A stretch of 64,000 bases of DNA from Pseudolachnospira sp051055405 (GTDB lineage: Bacteria > Bacillota > Clostridia > Lachnospirales > Lachnospiraceae): NCBI RefSeq assembly GCF_051055405.1, contig NZ_CP167068.1, forward strand, positions 1,302,001-1,366,000. Direction: 5' to 3'. The stretch's first letter is position 1. Every line of letters begins with the position of its first letter. The notes beneath the pieces were generated by a model, which saw only the letters and a list, made by a program, of their open reading frames with translations, was not told the DNA's origin and searched no databases. This document shows, in pieces, positions 17,099 through 25,711 of the stretch. A program made the translations under genes and the position numbers.

Positions 17099-18508
17099 AT
17101 GAAATACGATGTTGTCATTATTGGAGCCGGCCCTGCCGGTATTTTTACCGCATTGGAGCTGATTCGAGGAGGGAGTTCCAAGAAAGTACTGATTGTTGAG
17201 AAGGGCGTGGCCATTGAAGAACGGCGGTGTCCCAAGGTAAAAACGCAAAAATGCGTCAATTGTAAACCTTATTGCCATATCACGACAGGATTTTCCGGGG
17301 CCGGAGCATTTTCCGATGGCAAGCTGTCCTTAAGTTATGAAGTGGGCGGTGATTTTCCGACTCTGGTAGGAGAGGCATTTGCCCAGGATCTGATTCATTA
17401 CACGGATCAGATTTATCTGGAATTCGGCGCGGATGAGCATGTGGAGGGCCTGGGCCAAAGCGAGGAAGTAAAGGATATCCGAAAGCGCGCCATCAAAGCA
17501 GGATTGAAGCTGGTGGATTGCCCGATCCGTCATCTGGGAACGGAAAAAGCGCAGACGATCTATTATTCGATTGAGCAGTATTTATTGGAACACGGCGTGG
17601 AAATTTTGTTTGGGCAGGAATGTCAGAACTTAATTTTGGAGGACCATGTCTGTAAAGGAGTGATTTTACGTAAGAAAGACGTGGAGCAGGAAGTTTTTGC
17701 AGAAAAGACCATCATTGCGACTGGCCGCAGAGGCGCGGATTGGCTGGATCATATCTGTGCCGAGCACAATATTGCGCACCAGCCTGGAACCGTGGACATC
17801 GGCGTGCGGGTGGAGGTTCGGAATGAAGTTATGGAAAAGGTGAACCGGGTGCTGTACGAATCCAAGTTGATCGGATACCCGAAGCCTTTCAAAAACAAGG
17901 TCCGCACGTTCTGCCAGAATCCAGGCGGTTTTGTCAGTCAGGAAAATTATGACAATGATTTGGCTGTTGTCAACGGCCATTCCTATAAAGAGTTAAAGTC
18001 GGACAATACAAATCTGGCGATTCTCTGTTCTCATAACTTTAATCAGCCCTTTAACCAGCCGATCGCCTATGCGCAGAAAGTCGGAGAACTGACCAATATG
18101 CTGGGAGCAGGCCATATCCTGGTGCAGCGGTACGGCGATATCCTGGATGGAAAGCGTACCTGGCCCAAGGAGCTTTTATTTTCCAATGTAAAGCCGACCC
18201 TCCCCGACGCTGTGGCCGGGGACATTACGGCGGCCATGCCCTACCGGGCGATGCTCAATATCATCAATTTCATTGCGGCTTTGGATCAGGTGGTACCAGG
18301 CTTTGCGGCGGAGGAAACGCTGCTGTATTCCCCGGAGCTAAAGTTTTACAGCAACCGGGTAAAAATGGATGAGAATTTAAATACCAGTATTGCCGGGCTT
18401 CACTGTCTGGGCGATTCCAGCGGTTGGACGCGGGGACTGATGATGGCTTCCGCCATGGGAGTCCATATGGGACGCCAGATTTTGGCAGAAGAACAGAAGA
18501 CAAAGTAA
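17099..18508 (+). CDS. FAD-dependent dehydrogenase, COG2509-like
   Basis: A 469-residue flavoprotein. The N-terminal FAD loop is GAGPAGIFTALELI at residues 8-21. A four-Cys group follows (CPKVKTQKCVNCKPYC), then TTGFSGAGAFSDGKLSL, which is typical of this uncharacterised dehydrogenase family, and a C-terminal FAD site (LGDSSGWTRGLMMASAMG). It is cytoplasmic. The reaction is unknown. GAGGAGG precedes the ATG. The gene lies alone behind a purine-class riboswitch, which hints at a role tied to purine supply, but no purine gene is adjacent. The next gene is on the other strand. Confidence 0.85.
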   Translation: MKYDVVIIGAGPAGIFTALELIRGGSSKKVLIVEKGVAIEERRCPKVKTQKCVNCKPYCHITTGFSGAGAFSDGKLSLSYEVGGDFPTLVGEAFAQDLIHYTDQIYLEFGADEHVEGLGQSEEVKDIRKRAIKAGLKLVDCPIRHLGTEKAQTIYYSIEQYLLEHGVEILFGQECQNLILEDHVCKGVILRKKDVEQEVFAEKTIIATGRRGADWLDHICAEHNIAHQPGTVDIGVRVEVRNEVMEKVNRVLYESKLIGYPKPFKNKVRTFCQNPGGFVSQENYDNDLAVVNGHSYKELKSDNTNLAILCSHNFNQPFNQPIAYAQKVGELTNMLGAGHILVQRYGDILDGKRTWPKELLFSNVKPTLPDAVAGDITAAMPYRAMLNIINFIAALDQVVPGFAAEETLLYSPELKFYSNRVKMDENLNTSIAGLHCLGDSSGWTRGLMMASAMGVHMGRQILAEEQKTK

Positions 18509-18547
18509 AACAATAAAAGGGGAGACCCTTTGGCACCCGAATCTTAT

Positions 18548-19348
18548 TTACAAGGGACGAAATTCTGGTTTTCTGTTTTTGAAAATGGTATAGTATCGGA
18601 ATCCACAGTAAGTGAGAAGATCTTTTATTTGCTGAAAATTTTCTCCGATATTGGATGGAGCATGGGCGTCGGAACCGAGCGTTATAATTTCGCCGCCCAT
18701 TTCCCGGTACCTGCGGAGAAGATCGGGATGCGGGTTCGGAAAGTCCAAACCGGAACGAAGGCCGGAGGTATTGCATTCCAGCCCTTTTCCTTTATCAATC
18801 AGGGTTCGCAGGATTTCATCCAGCACATCTTTTTGTTTGGCGTAAGAGTAGCAAGCGGCTTTGGTTGGGCCGTACCGGACCACATAGTCGATATGCCCGG
18901 CCACGTCATAGCAGTCGTAGGTCTTTAGATTTTCCAGCTCTTCTTCAAAATACAGCCGATAGGCGCGTTCTTCGGAGATTCCTTCAAAGAACTCTTTTTC
19001 ATAAGGGTCTAAGCGGCGGGAGACGTGGGTCGAGCCGATAACAAAGTCAAAGGGATAGTGGGAAATATATTCCGGCAACTGCTTTTTTAGATGAGGCTGC
19101 AGGCCCAGTTCTACGCCAATGCAAAGTTGTATCTGCTCCCGGTAGGTTTCTTTCAGCGCGGCCAGCTTTTGAAAATAGGCGTCGGTATCGAAGAGAAAAT
19201 CGTACTCTCCGGGAGGAAAGTCGAAGTCCTGATGATCGGTCAGGCAGATCGTGTCCATTCCAAGAGAAATTGCCTTTTGAATCTGGAGTTCCGGGTCTGT
19301 TTCGGAATCGCTGGAAAATGAGGTGTGTATATGAAAATCCGGGTACAT
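18548..19348 (-). CDS. Histidinol-phosphatase, PHP family
   Basis: A 266-residue metal-dependent phosphatase with the PHP motifs DFHIHTSFSSDS (residues 4-15), CLTDHQDF, GVELGLQP, STHVSRR, GHIDYV and LGSDAHAP, which provide the trinuclear metal site. Best match by eye is the HisJ/HisK type that makes histidinol. No other histidine gene is close, so it may act on another small phosphate. Two good start signals: a promoter at 19389-19417 and an AAAGGA-type site before the ATG. It converges with the flavoprotein gene. Confidence 0.85.
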   Translation of the reverse strand: MYPDFHIHTSFSSDSETDPELQIQKAISLGMDTICLTDHQDFDFPPGEYDFLFDTDAYFQKLAALKETYREQIQLCIGVELGLQPHLKKQLPEYISHYPFDFVIGSTHVSRRLDPYEKEFFEGISEERAYRLYFEEELENLKTYDCYDVAGHIDYVVRYGPTKAACYSYAKQKDVLDEILRTLIDKGKGLECNTSGLRSGLDFPNPHPDLLRRYREMGGEIITLGSDAHAPSNIGENFQQIKDLLTYCGFRYYTIFKNRKPEFRPL

Positions 19349-19388
19349 AAAAAGTCCTTTCTACTAAAACAAGTTCACTTTTATGTCC

Positions 19389-19417
19389 AGAATAGTGGAA
19401 AGCCTTCGATTTGTCAA
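19389..19417 (-). promoter_or_regulatory. Promoter of the PHP phosphatase gene
   Basis: On the minus strand TTGACA (19412-19417), a 17-base spacer and TATTCT (19389-19394) give a good promoter about 40 bases before the start codon. Confidence 0.7.
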
Positions 19418-19459
19418 CTTTTTTCCGCCCCTTTACAAATCTCTTTTCTTGAGAGATAA

Positions 19460-19521
19460 TACCTTCAGTTGACAAGAGCATACTCTGTCCTGACCGTGTG
19501 TGCCCTTGTCAATTGAAGGTA
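19460..19521. repeat. Dispersed intergenic repeat, copy c (full palindrome)
   Basis: TACCTTCAGTTGACAAGAGC runs into a mirror half ending TTGTCAATTGAAGGTA, so two half-elements face each other here. Each half matches the other copies in the window (b, d, e and f). It lies between the divergent phosphatase and aminopeptidase genes. Confidence 0.7.
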
Positions 19522-19554
19522 CCTTTAACGGAATCAAAGAAAGGAGCCATTTTT

Positions 19555-20667
19555 ATGGACGAACGCATCAAAACCTTGGCCTACAACCTGATTCATTATT
19601 CCTGCCGCGTGCAGCCGGGGGAAAATGTGTATATCGAATATATTGGTCAGGATACGACGGATTTAGCCAGGCAGCTGATCAAAGAAACCTATGCGGCCGG
19701 CGGCCGGCCGTTTCCCCACTTTCAGGACCCTCGTATTCGCCGGGAGTTGATCCTACACTGCACCGAAGAGCAGCTCGCTCTGATGGCGCGTCTTGACAGC
19801 GAAGAGATGAAGGAGATGGATGCCTATATCGCCGTGCGGGGGGCGGATAATATTTCGGAGCTCTCGGATTTGCCGGCAGATCAGCAGGCGCTTTACCGGA
19901 AGCTTTATCAGCGTCCGGTCACGGACATCCGTGTCAATGAAACCAAGTGGGTCGTGCTCCGTTACCCCAATGCGTCGATGGCACAGGCGGCCGGCACCAG
20001 CCTGGAAGCTTTTGAAGATTTCTATTTTGACGTCTGCAATCTGGACTACTCCAAGATGGCGGAAGCGATGAAGCCGCTGGTATCGTTGATGGAGCGGACC
20101 GACCGGGTGCGTCTGGTGGGGCCTGGCACGGATTTGCGCTTTTCGATCAAGGGGGTTCCGGCTATTCCCTGCGCCGGTGAGTGCAATATTCCCGACGGCG
20201 AGGTTTATACCGCGCCGGTGAAGGACTCAGTGGAGGGGATTTTGTCTTACAATACCCCGTCGGTGGAACAGGGATTTACCTTTGAAAATGTGAAGCTGAC
20301 CTTTGAAAAAGGAAAGATCGTGAAAGCTCAGGCCAATGACACGGAGCGGATCAACCGAATTTTTGACACGGATGAAGGCGCCCGGTATATCGGAGAATTT
20401 GCCATCGGCGTAAATCCCTATGTACTGGAGCCTATGAAGGATATTTTGTTTGATGAAAAGATTATGGGGTCGTTCCACTTTACGCCGGGGAGCTGTTATG
20501 AGGATGCGCCCAATGGAAACCATTCGGCGATTCACTGGGATTTGGTCTGCATTCAGAGGCCGGAGTATGGCGGAGGAGAGATATATTTTGACGACGTGCT
20601 GATCCGCAAGGACGGCAGGTTTGTTCTGCCGGAGCTTCAATGTTTGAATCCGGAAAACCTAAAATAG
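19555..20667 (+). CDS. Aminopeptidase, M29 (AmpS/PepS) family
   Basis: A 370-residue metal aminopeptidase that trims N-terminal amino acids from peptides in the cytoplasm. The family pattern is visible in CAGECNIPDGEVYTAP (first metal Glu), DEGARYIGEFAIGVNP, GSFHFTPGSCY and HSAIHWDLV, which supply the remaining metal ligands. Start at ATG 19555 because AAGGAG at 19541-19546 is eight bases upstream; the frame extends to 19498 but that part is in repeat copy c. A short gap separates it from the next, phosphate-transporter-like gene. Confidence 0.88.
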   Translation: MDERIKTLAYNLIHYSCRVQPGENVYIEYIGQDTTDLARQLIKETYAAGGRPFPHFQDPRIRRELILHCTEEQLALMARLDSEEMKEMDAYIAVRGADNISELSDLPADQQALYRKLYQRPVTDIRVNETKWVVLRYPNASMAQAAGTSLEAFEDFYFDVCNLDYSKMAEAMKPLVSLMERTDRVRLVGPGTDLRFSIKGVPAIPCAGECNIPDGEVYTAPVKDSVEGILSYNTPSVEQGFTFENVKLTFEKGKIVKAQANDTERINRIFDTDEGARYIGEFAIGVNPYVLEPMKDILFDEKIMGSFHFTPGSCYEDAPNGNHSAIHWDLVCIQRPEYGGGEIYFDDVLIRKDGRFVLPELQCLNPENLK

Positions 20668-20724
20668 ATCATATTCTTTCGCGGGCGCAATAAAATAGGA
20701 TGAAGAGTACTGGGAGGTTATCCT

Positions 20725-21666
20725 TTGTTCTATTTTTTTGGCGGTCTGGGGATTTTTTTATACGGAATTCATGAGATGAGCGAGGCCATGGAGCAGCTAT
20801 TTGCCGGCCGGTTTCGTCAGCGGCTGATGCACCTGGTATCCGGCCGCTTTCGGGCGATTGCGCTTGGCTGCGGTATCACCGGGGTAGTGCAAAGCAGCAC
20901 GGTGGTGACGGTGATGATTGTCAGTCTGGTGGAAGCGGGACTGCTTCCGCTGCGGCAGGCCTTTGATTTGATCATGGGGGCAAATGTAGGGACGACGGTG
21001 ACTGCCTGGATGATTTCGATGAAGCAGCTGCCGTCGGTTCCCTGGCTGATGCCGGCGTTGGCTGCGGGAGGCTTTTTATGTATGGCGTGGAAACGGTTTC
21101 CCTGGAAGCGGCAGGCGGAACTCGCCATGGGATTTGGCTTACTCTTTCTTGGATTGGACTGGATGGAAGAGGGAATTACCGCGGGAAATGGCCTGGACGG
21201 AATCTTGCAATGGGTCCTTGCCATGGGAGAAAAGCCTCTGGCTGGTATCTTAGCCGGTATCGTATTGGTCTGTATTATTCAAAGCTCGTCAGCGGGAATT
21301 GGAATTTTGCAGGTATTGGCTCTGTCCGGACAAATCAGTTGGAGCGCAGCCGTCTATTTGACCTTGGGGCAAAATATTGGCACCTGTCTGACGACCCTTT
21401 TGGCTGGCGTGAGTCTGGGAGCGGAGGCAAAGGCTGCCGCCCGTTTTCATCTGATATTCAATTTAGCGGGAGTCGTGGTTTTGGCTCCGGTCTGTGCCGC
21501 TTTCTTTTCTCTAAATACACAAATCGCCGCACAGCCCATCACGCCTACCGGCCTGGCGCTGTTTCACACGGTGTTTAACGTGGTCAGCGTGGCGGGAGTT
21601 TATCCCTTTGTCGGGAAACTGGCGAAATGGGAAGCACGGCGAATACAGTCGGAAGTCCTTTCGTAA
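20725..21666 (+). CDS. Na/Pi-cotransporter family protein
   Basis: A 313-residue membrane protein of the Na/Pi-cotransporter II type. The duplicated motif appears as GVVQSSTVVTVMIVSLV with GANVGTTVTAW, and as IIQSSSAGIGILQVLAL with GQNIGTCLTTLLAG, each in one half of about four helices. The PhoU-like C-terminal domain seen in longer relatives is absent. It starts with TTG at 20725 with GGGAGG seven bases upstream. Substrate is probably phosphate, driven by sodium; family members also include uncharacterised ion carriers. Confidence 0.85.
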   Translation: MFYFFGGLGIFLYGIHEMSEAMEQLFAGRFRQRLMHLVSGRFRAIALGCGITGVVQSSTVVTVMIVSLVEAGLLPLRQAFDLIMGANVGTTVTAWMISMKQLPSVPWLMPALAAGGFLCMAWKRFPWKRQAELAMGFGLLFLGLDWMEEGITAGNGLDGILQWVLAMGEKPLAGILAGIVLVCIIQSSSAGIGILQVLALSGQISWSAAVYLTLGQNIGTCLTTLLAGVSLGAEAKAAARFHLIFNLAGVVVLAPVCAAFFSLNTQIAAQPITPTGLALFHTVFNVVSVAGVYPFVGKLAKWEARRIQSEVLS

Positions 21667-21670
21667 AGCG

Positions 21671-21709
21671 TTCGTGTCCTAACCGTGTATGCTCTTGTCA
21701 ATGGAAGGG
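21671..21709 (+). repeat. Dispersed intergenic repeat, copy d
   Basis: Holds CCGTGTATGCTCTTGTCAAT followed by GGAAGGGCA. It lies in the 45-base gap between two converging genes. Confidence 0.6.
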
Positions 21710-21711
21710 CA

Positions 21712-22827
21712 TTAGATACTTTTAATAAATTGATCGATGTAATGAAGGGCAGATCCAATGGCGGCTGTCTCAAATTTATAACGGCAACAGAAAATATAGG
21801 GGTCCTTTTCCTCAAAAGGACTTCTTTTTTCGACCATTTCCCGGAATTCATCCAGGTAGTCGTTTAGATAAGGCCCTACGTATCCGCCGAGAATAATATC
21901 GCAGTCATAATGCATGCGCAGATTATTGACCGCGATCGCCAGGTAGTCCAGATACTCCCGGAAAGCCGACAGATAGGGTTCTTGTCCTTCTGCTACATAT
22001 TGAAAGAAGCGCTGCATCTTGCCGTCGGCCATATCAGAGAGCAGGTTGGCGGAACAGTATGCGTTGAGGCAGCCCTTTTTTCCGCAATAGCAGGGCTTCC
22101 CATCGGGGATCAGGGTAACGTGGCCGAATTCACAGCTTTTTTGGTGCGTGCCGGTATAGAGCCGGTTTCGGTGGACAATCGCGCCGCCGACCGAGTTGCT
22201 GAGCGATAGATATACGATGGAATCTTCCCGGTCCGAGTTCCACCACTCGGCAAAGCCGCCGGAGTTGGCGTCGTTGAATAAAAGAAACGGGAAGGGGATG
22301 TGAGGTTTCAGCTTTTGATAGAGATCCTTCGGAGCGCGCACCGCTTTTGCGTAGATCACGGTTTTTTTGTCTTCCGCAATGATGGCGGGCAGGGAGATCC
22401 CAAGCCCTAAAATCTTTTCCCGATCCAAATGACTTCGCTCAATAAAGGAATCAATGAACTTTCCTAGGGTATTATAATAGAATAAGCTATCCACAAAACG
22501 GTGCCGAATACGGCTGTATTGGAGTACGGTAGCTTCCATATCGATGGCTACCAGACTGATATGATTGGCGGTAATGTCTAGACCTAGAGCAATTTTAGCA
22601 TCGGGGACGCACTGGATCACTTTCGCTTTCCGGCCTCCCGTGGATTCAAAGGTTCCGGTTTCGGTAATCAGCCCCAGCTGCCGCAGTACAGCCAGATTTT
22701 GATTGACTGTCGGCATGCTGAGAGAAAGCCCTTTGGCGATCTCCTGCTGGGAAACGCCTTTTTCTCGGTAGATAAAACGGTAGATTTCATTGCGGTTGAT
22801 CTGTTTAATCTGTGTTGTATGCGCCAT
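21712..22827 (-). CDS. ROK family transcriptional regulator
   Basis: A 371-residue repressor or sugar kinase of the ROK family. Residues 10-70 form a winged helix (SQQEIAKGLSLSMPTVNQNL). The rest is the ROK domain: LGLDITANHISLVAIDME, LLFNDANSGGF, SVGGAIV and the zinc motif CYCGKKGCLNAYC. The usual catalytic Glu segment reads NDANSGG and the zinc motif ends in N rather than E, so it is more likely a regulator than a kinase. No sugar operon is next to it; the target is unknown. It has its own promoter at 22893-22921. Confidence 0.88.
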   Translation of the reverse strand: MAHTTQIKQINRNEIYRFIYREKGVSQQEIAKGLSLSMPTVNQNLAVLRQLGLITETGTFESTGGRKAKVIQCVPDAKIALGLDITANHISLVAIDMEATVLQYSRIRHRFVDSLFYYNTLGKFIDSFIERSHLDREKILGLGISLPAIIAEDKKTVIYAKAVRAPKDLYQKLKPHIPFPFLLFNDANSGGFAEWWNSDREDSIVYLSLSNSVGGAIVHRNRLYTGTHQKSCEFGHVTLIPDGKPCYCGKKGCLNAYCSANLLSDMADGKMQRFFQYVAEGQEPYLSAFREYLDYLAIAVNNLRMHYDCDIILGGYVGPYLNDYLDEFREMVEKRSPFEEKDPYIFCCRYKFETAAIGSALHYIDQFIKSI

Positions 22828-22892
22828 GATACGGATACCACCTTAACGTCTAGGCAAATTTGGAACGATCCAATAAAACCAATTCATTGTAA

Positions 22893-22921
22893 ATTATAAG
22901 TAGAATTATCGGAAATGTCAA
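22893..22921 (-). promoter_or_regulatory. Promoter of the ROK regulator
   Basis: Minus-strand TTGACA (22916-22921), 17-base spacer and TATAAT (22893-22898): a perfect consensus promoter about 65 bases before the ATG. Confidence 0.8.
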
Positions 22922-23107
22922 TCTGAAAAGTACTTTTGCAAAAAGAATTATAGAAAGTAAAGCGAAAAAATCAGGCGAAAAGCGAGTGGAAGTGAGGGAA
23001 TATTTTTGGCGTCCTGGAAAAAGAACAGAAAATGGAAGGGAAATGACCCGAATTCCAAGCAACTTTTGAAGGGAATTTGAGCTCCTTTCAAAAAGAATTG
23101 TTTTGGC

Positions 23108-23136
23108 TTGCAGCATGAGGGAGTCCTTGTTATACT
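23108..23136 (+). promoter_or_regulatory. Promoter for the structured RNA upstream of pgk
   Basis: TTGCAG (23108-23113), 17-base spacer, TATACT (23131-23136) with an extended TG just before it. It points into the two-hairpin region. Confidence 0.6.
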
Positions 23137-23142
23137 AAAGCG

Positions 23143-23262
23143 GAATTGACGAAGTGAAATTCAGTCTGAATGACTCAGCGCCTATGACTGTTCCTCTTTG
23201 ACGTTTTTATGCTGAGTCATCCTGTGCTGTAAGCCCGGCATAGGCTAGGCTTACAGCACTTT
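23143..23262 (+). ncRNA. Candidate structured RNA with two hairpins and complementary loops
   Basis: Hairpin 1 is ATGACTCAGC (23170-23179) with GCTGAGTCAT (23211-23220). Hairpin 2 is GTGCTGTAAGCC (23224-23235) with GGCTTACAGCAC (23248-23259), 12 perfect pairs. Loop 1 contains GCCTATG (23180-23186) and loop 2 contains CATAGGC (23239-23245), which are exact complements, so a seven-base kissing contact is possible. A promoter stands directly upstream and hairpin 2 is followed by TTTCTATTCT. It may be a small RNA or a leader. I do not recognise the family. The rest of the 590-base gap (22828-23418) holds only the promoters listed. Confidence 0.5.
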
Positions 23263-23328
23263 CTATTCTATAGGAAAGTTCTCCGACATTTTCTATTAGA
23301 ATAAAAAACACTCCGCAAAGGAACGCAC

Positions 23329-23357
23329 TTGCTTTCCCAGATGATCTTTGTTAAAAT
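23329..23357 (+). promoter_or_regulatory. Promoter of the pgk operon
   Basis: TTGCTT (23329-23334), 17-base spacer, TAAAAT (23352-23357). About 55 bases lie between the predicted start and the pgk ATG. Confidence 0.65.
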
Positions 23358-23418
23358 AAAGATGTATTCTGTGCCGTTTTTTAGAGGGTAGCAGGAAGAA
23401 CCGAAAGGAGTGCAGATT

Positions 23419-24609
23419 ATGTTAAATAAGAAATCAATCGATGATATTCAAGTAAAAGGAAAACGTGTGTTGGTGCGCTGTGATTTCAACGTACCTCTTC
23501 AAGACGGAAAGATTACGGATGAAGTCCGCCTGACAGCGGCGCTTCCGACTTTAAAGAAATTGATTGCGGACGGTGGCCGTCTGATTCTTTGCTCTCATCT
23601 GGGAAAACCCAAGGGAGAGCCAAAGCCGGAATTGTCTTTGGCTCCGGTAGCAGAGCGTCTCAGTGAGCTTTTAGGGCAGGAGGTTCGGTTTGCGGCGGAC
23701 CCGGAAGTGGTCGGCCCGAACGCGAAAAAAGCGGCCGCGGAGCTTCAAGACGGAGAGGTTATGCTTTTGGAAAATACTCGCTACCGTGCGGAAGAGACGA
23801 AAAATGGCGAGGCGTTCAGTAAGGATTTGGCATCGTTAGCGGAAGTTTTTGTGGACGATGCTTTTGGCACGGCTCACCGGGCTCACTGCTCCAATGTGGG
23901 CGTGACCGAATTCCTGAGCCCCTGTGCAGTTGGATATCTGATGCAGAAGGAAATCGATTTTCTTGGGAACGCGGTGAATCAGCCGGAACGCCCCTTTGTG
24001 GCGATTCTCGGCGGTTCCAAGGTTTCCAGTAAAATCTCTGTGATTAACAATCTGCTGGATAAAGTGGATACGCTGATCATTGGGGGTGGGATGGCCTACA
24101 CCTTTTTAAAGGCCCAGGGAAAAGAGGTTGGCACGTCTCTTCTGGAGGCTGATTATATCGATTACGCAAAAGAGATGATGGAAAAGGCCGCTGCGAAGCA
24201 GGTGGAGCTGTTGATTCCGATGGATACGGTGGTGGCGAAGGAATTTGCCAACGACGCGCCTTCCCGCGTGGCGGAGGGGGATATTCAGCCGGATGAGATG
24301 GGACTGGATATTGGTCCGAAGACGAGAGAGCGGTTTGCGGCGGCGTTAAAAAATGCAAAGACGGTTGTATGGAATGGACCGATGGGCGTATTTGAAATGC
24401 CGAATTTCGCGGCGGGCACCATTGCGGTAGCAAAGGCTTTGGCGGAGATTTCCGCAACTACGATTATTGGCGGCGGCGATTCGGCAGCGGCGGTAAATCA
24501 GCTGGGCTTTGGAGATAAGATGACGCATATTTCCACCGGCGGCGGCGCTTCCTTGGAATTCTTGGAAGGAAAAGAACTGCCTGGTGTGGCGGCAGCTGAC
24601 GATAAATAG
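23419..24609 (+). CDS. pgk: Phosphoglycerate kinase
   Basis: Glycolytic enzyme making ATP from 1,3-bisphosphoglycerate. The 396-residue protein shows VLVRCDFNVPLQ, SHLGKPKGEP, the Arg-rich substrate site in MLLENTRYRAEE, DDAFGTAHRAHCSNVG, GGSKVSSKI and the C-terminal IIGGGDSAAAVNQLG nucleotide loop. ATG 23419 is used because AAGGAG is eight bases upstream; GTG 23410 is too close to it. First gene of a glycolysis cluster; gapA is not in the window. Confidence 0.97.
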   Translation: MLNKKSIDDIQVKGKRVLVRCDFNVPLQDGKITDEVRLTAALPTLKKLIADGGRLILCSHLGKPKGEPKPELSLAPVAERLSELLGQEVRFAADPEVVGPNAKKAAAELQDGEVMLLENTRYRAEETKNGEAFSKDLASLAEVFVDDAFGTAHRAHCSNVGVTEFLSPCAVGYLMQKEIDFLGNAVNQPERPFVAILGGSKVSSKISVINNLLDKVDTLIIGGGMAYTFLKAQGKEVGTSLLEADYIDYAKEMMEKAAAKQVELLIPMDTVVAKEFANDAPSRVAEGDIQPDEMGLDIGPKTRERFAAALKNAKTVVWNGPMGVFEMPNFAAGTIAVAKALAEISATTIIGGGDSAAAVNQLGFGDKMTHISTGGGASLEFLEGKELPGVAAADDK

Positions 24610-24640
24610 AATGAGAAGTTCGATAACAGGAGGAGTTATC

Positions 24641-25393
24641 ATGTCAAGAAAGAAAATCATAGCAGGAAACTGGAAGATGAACAAAACGCCCAGCGAAGCG
24701 GCGGCTTTTATCCGGGAATTGGCACCCCTCGTAGCCGGCGCGGACGCAGACGTGGTCTGCTGTGTGCCGGCCATTGATCTGGTACCCGCCGTGGAGGCGG
24801 CCAAGGGCAGCGAGATTAAGATCGGCGCAGAAAATATGTATTTTGAAGAAAAAGGCGCTTATACGGGAGAGATTGCTCCGGCGATGTTGGTGGACGCCGG
24901 TGTTTCCTATGTGATTTTAGGTCACTCGGAACGGAGAGAATATTTTGCGGAGACCGACGAATCGGTGAATCGAAAAGTGAAAAAAGCTTTCGAGCATGGA
25001 CTGATTCCGATTGTCTGCTGTGGCGAGACCTTGACCCAGCGGGAACAGGGGATCACGATGGATTGGATCAGACAGCAGGTAAAGATTGCCTTTCTTGAGG
25101 TTCCTGCGGCGCAGGCAGCGCAGGCAGTGATTGCCTACGAGCCGATTTGGGCGATTGGCACGGGAAAAGTAGCGACCAGTGAGCAGGCGCAGGAAGTCTG
25201 CCATGGAATTCGTGAGTTGATCCGGGAATTATATGGAGATGCGACGGCGGAGGCAATTCGCATTCAATACGGCGGCAGCGTGGCTCCGGCCAATGCGGCG
25301 GAATTGTTTGCCCAGCCGGATATCGACGGCGGCTTGGTCGGCGGAGCCAGCTTAAAACCGGACTTTGCTCAGATTGTGCATTATCAGAAATAA
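24641..25393 (+). CDS. tpiA: Triosephosphate isomerase
   Basis: Interconverts the two triose phosphates. The 250-residue protein has AGNWKMNKTPSE with the substrate Lys, the catalytic His in LGHSERREYF, the catalytic Glu in AYEPIWAIGTGK, and YGGSVAPANA for phosphate binding. AGGAGG precedes the ATG at 24641; the longer frame into pgk is unlikely. Sits 31 bases after pgk. Confidence 0.97.
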   Translation: MSRKKIIAGNWKMNKTPSEAAAFIRELAPLVAGADADVVCCVPAIDLVPAVEAAKGSEIKIGAENMYFEEKGAYTGEIAPAMLVDAGVSYVILGHSERREYFAETDESVNRKVKKAFEHGLIPIVCCGETLTQREQGITMDWIRQQVKIAFLEVPAAQAAQAVIAYEPIWAIGTGKVATSEQAQEVCHGIRELIRELYGDATAEAIRIQYGGSVAPANAAELFAQPDIDGGLVGGASLKPDFAQIVHYQK

Positions 25394-25402
25394 GAGGCGG
25401 TT

Positions 25403-25711
25403 ATGGAGCCAAAGCTATCAAGAAAGAAATTGCAGACGGCATTCTTTGTTGCATTCGGCGGCCTTTTTCTGGCGTTAGTTCTGGTGTTTTTTGGGTTGCA
25501 GCTTCCCGGTTTACTTGCCATGGTAGTAGCGATGGCGGGAATCACGGGAATGATGATGGCAGGTCAATGCCCCCACTGCAAAAATGTGCGCAGCGCTAAG
25601 TGGGTCAACCCCTTTCCCTCCGATAAAGAGCTTTTCTGTACCCGGTGCGGAAAGAAAATAGAATTTGTGGAAGACGGGTGGTTTCGCCCGAAAAAGAAGG
25701 ATAGGAAATGA
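25403..25711 (+). CDS. Small membrane protein with C-terminal zinc ribbon
   Basis: A 102-residue protein with two hydrophobic segments (about residues 12-32 and 35-52) and a C-terminal zinc ribbon made of CPHCKNV and CTRCGKK. I do not recognise a named family. It is genuinely part of the glycolysis operon: it begins nine bases after tpiA and its stop overlaps the gpmI start (ATGA). The ribbon probably faces the cytoplasm. Function unknown. Confidence 0.75.
   Translation: MEPKLSRKKLQTAFFVAFGGLFLALVLVFFGLQLPGLLAMVVAMAGITGMMMAGQCPHCKNVRSAKWVNPFPSDKELFCTRCGKKIEFVEDGWFRPKKKDRK

Noticed and set aside
16924..17199. 91-residue open frame in the flavoprotein leader
   Set aside because: It lies across the riboswitch aptamer and terminator and then into the flavoprotein gene.
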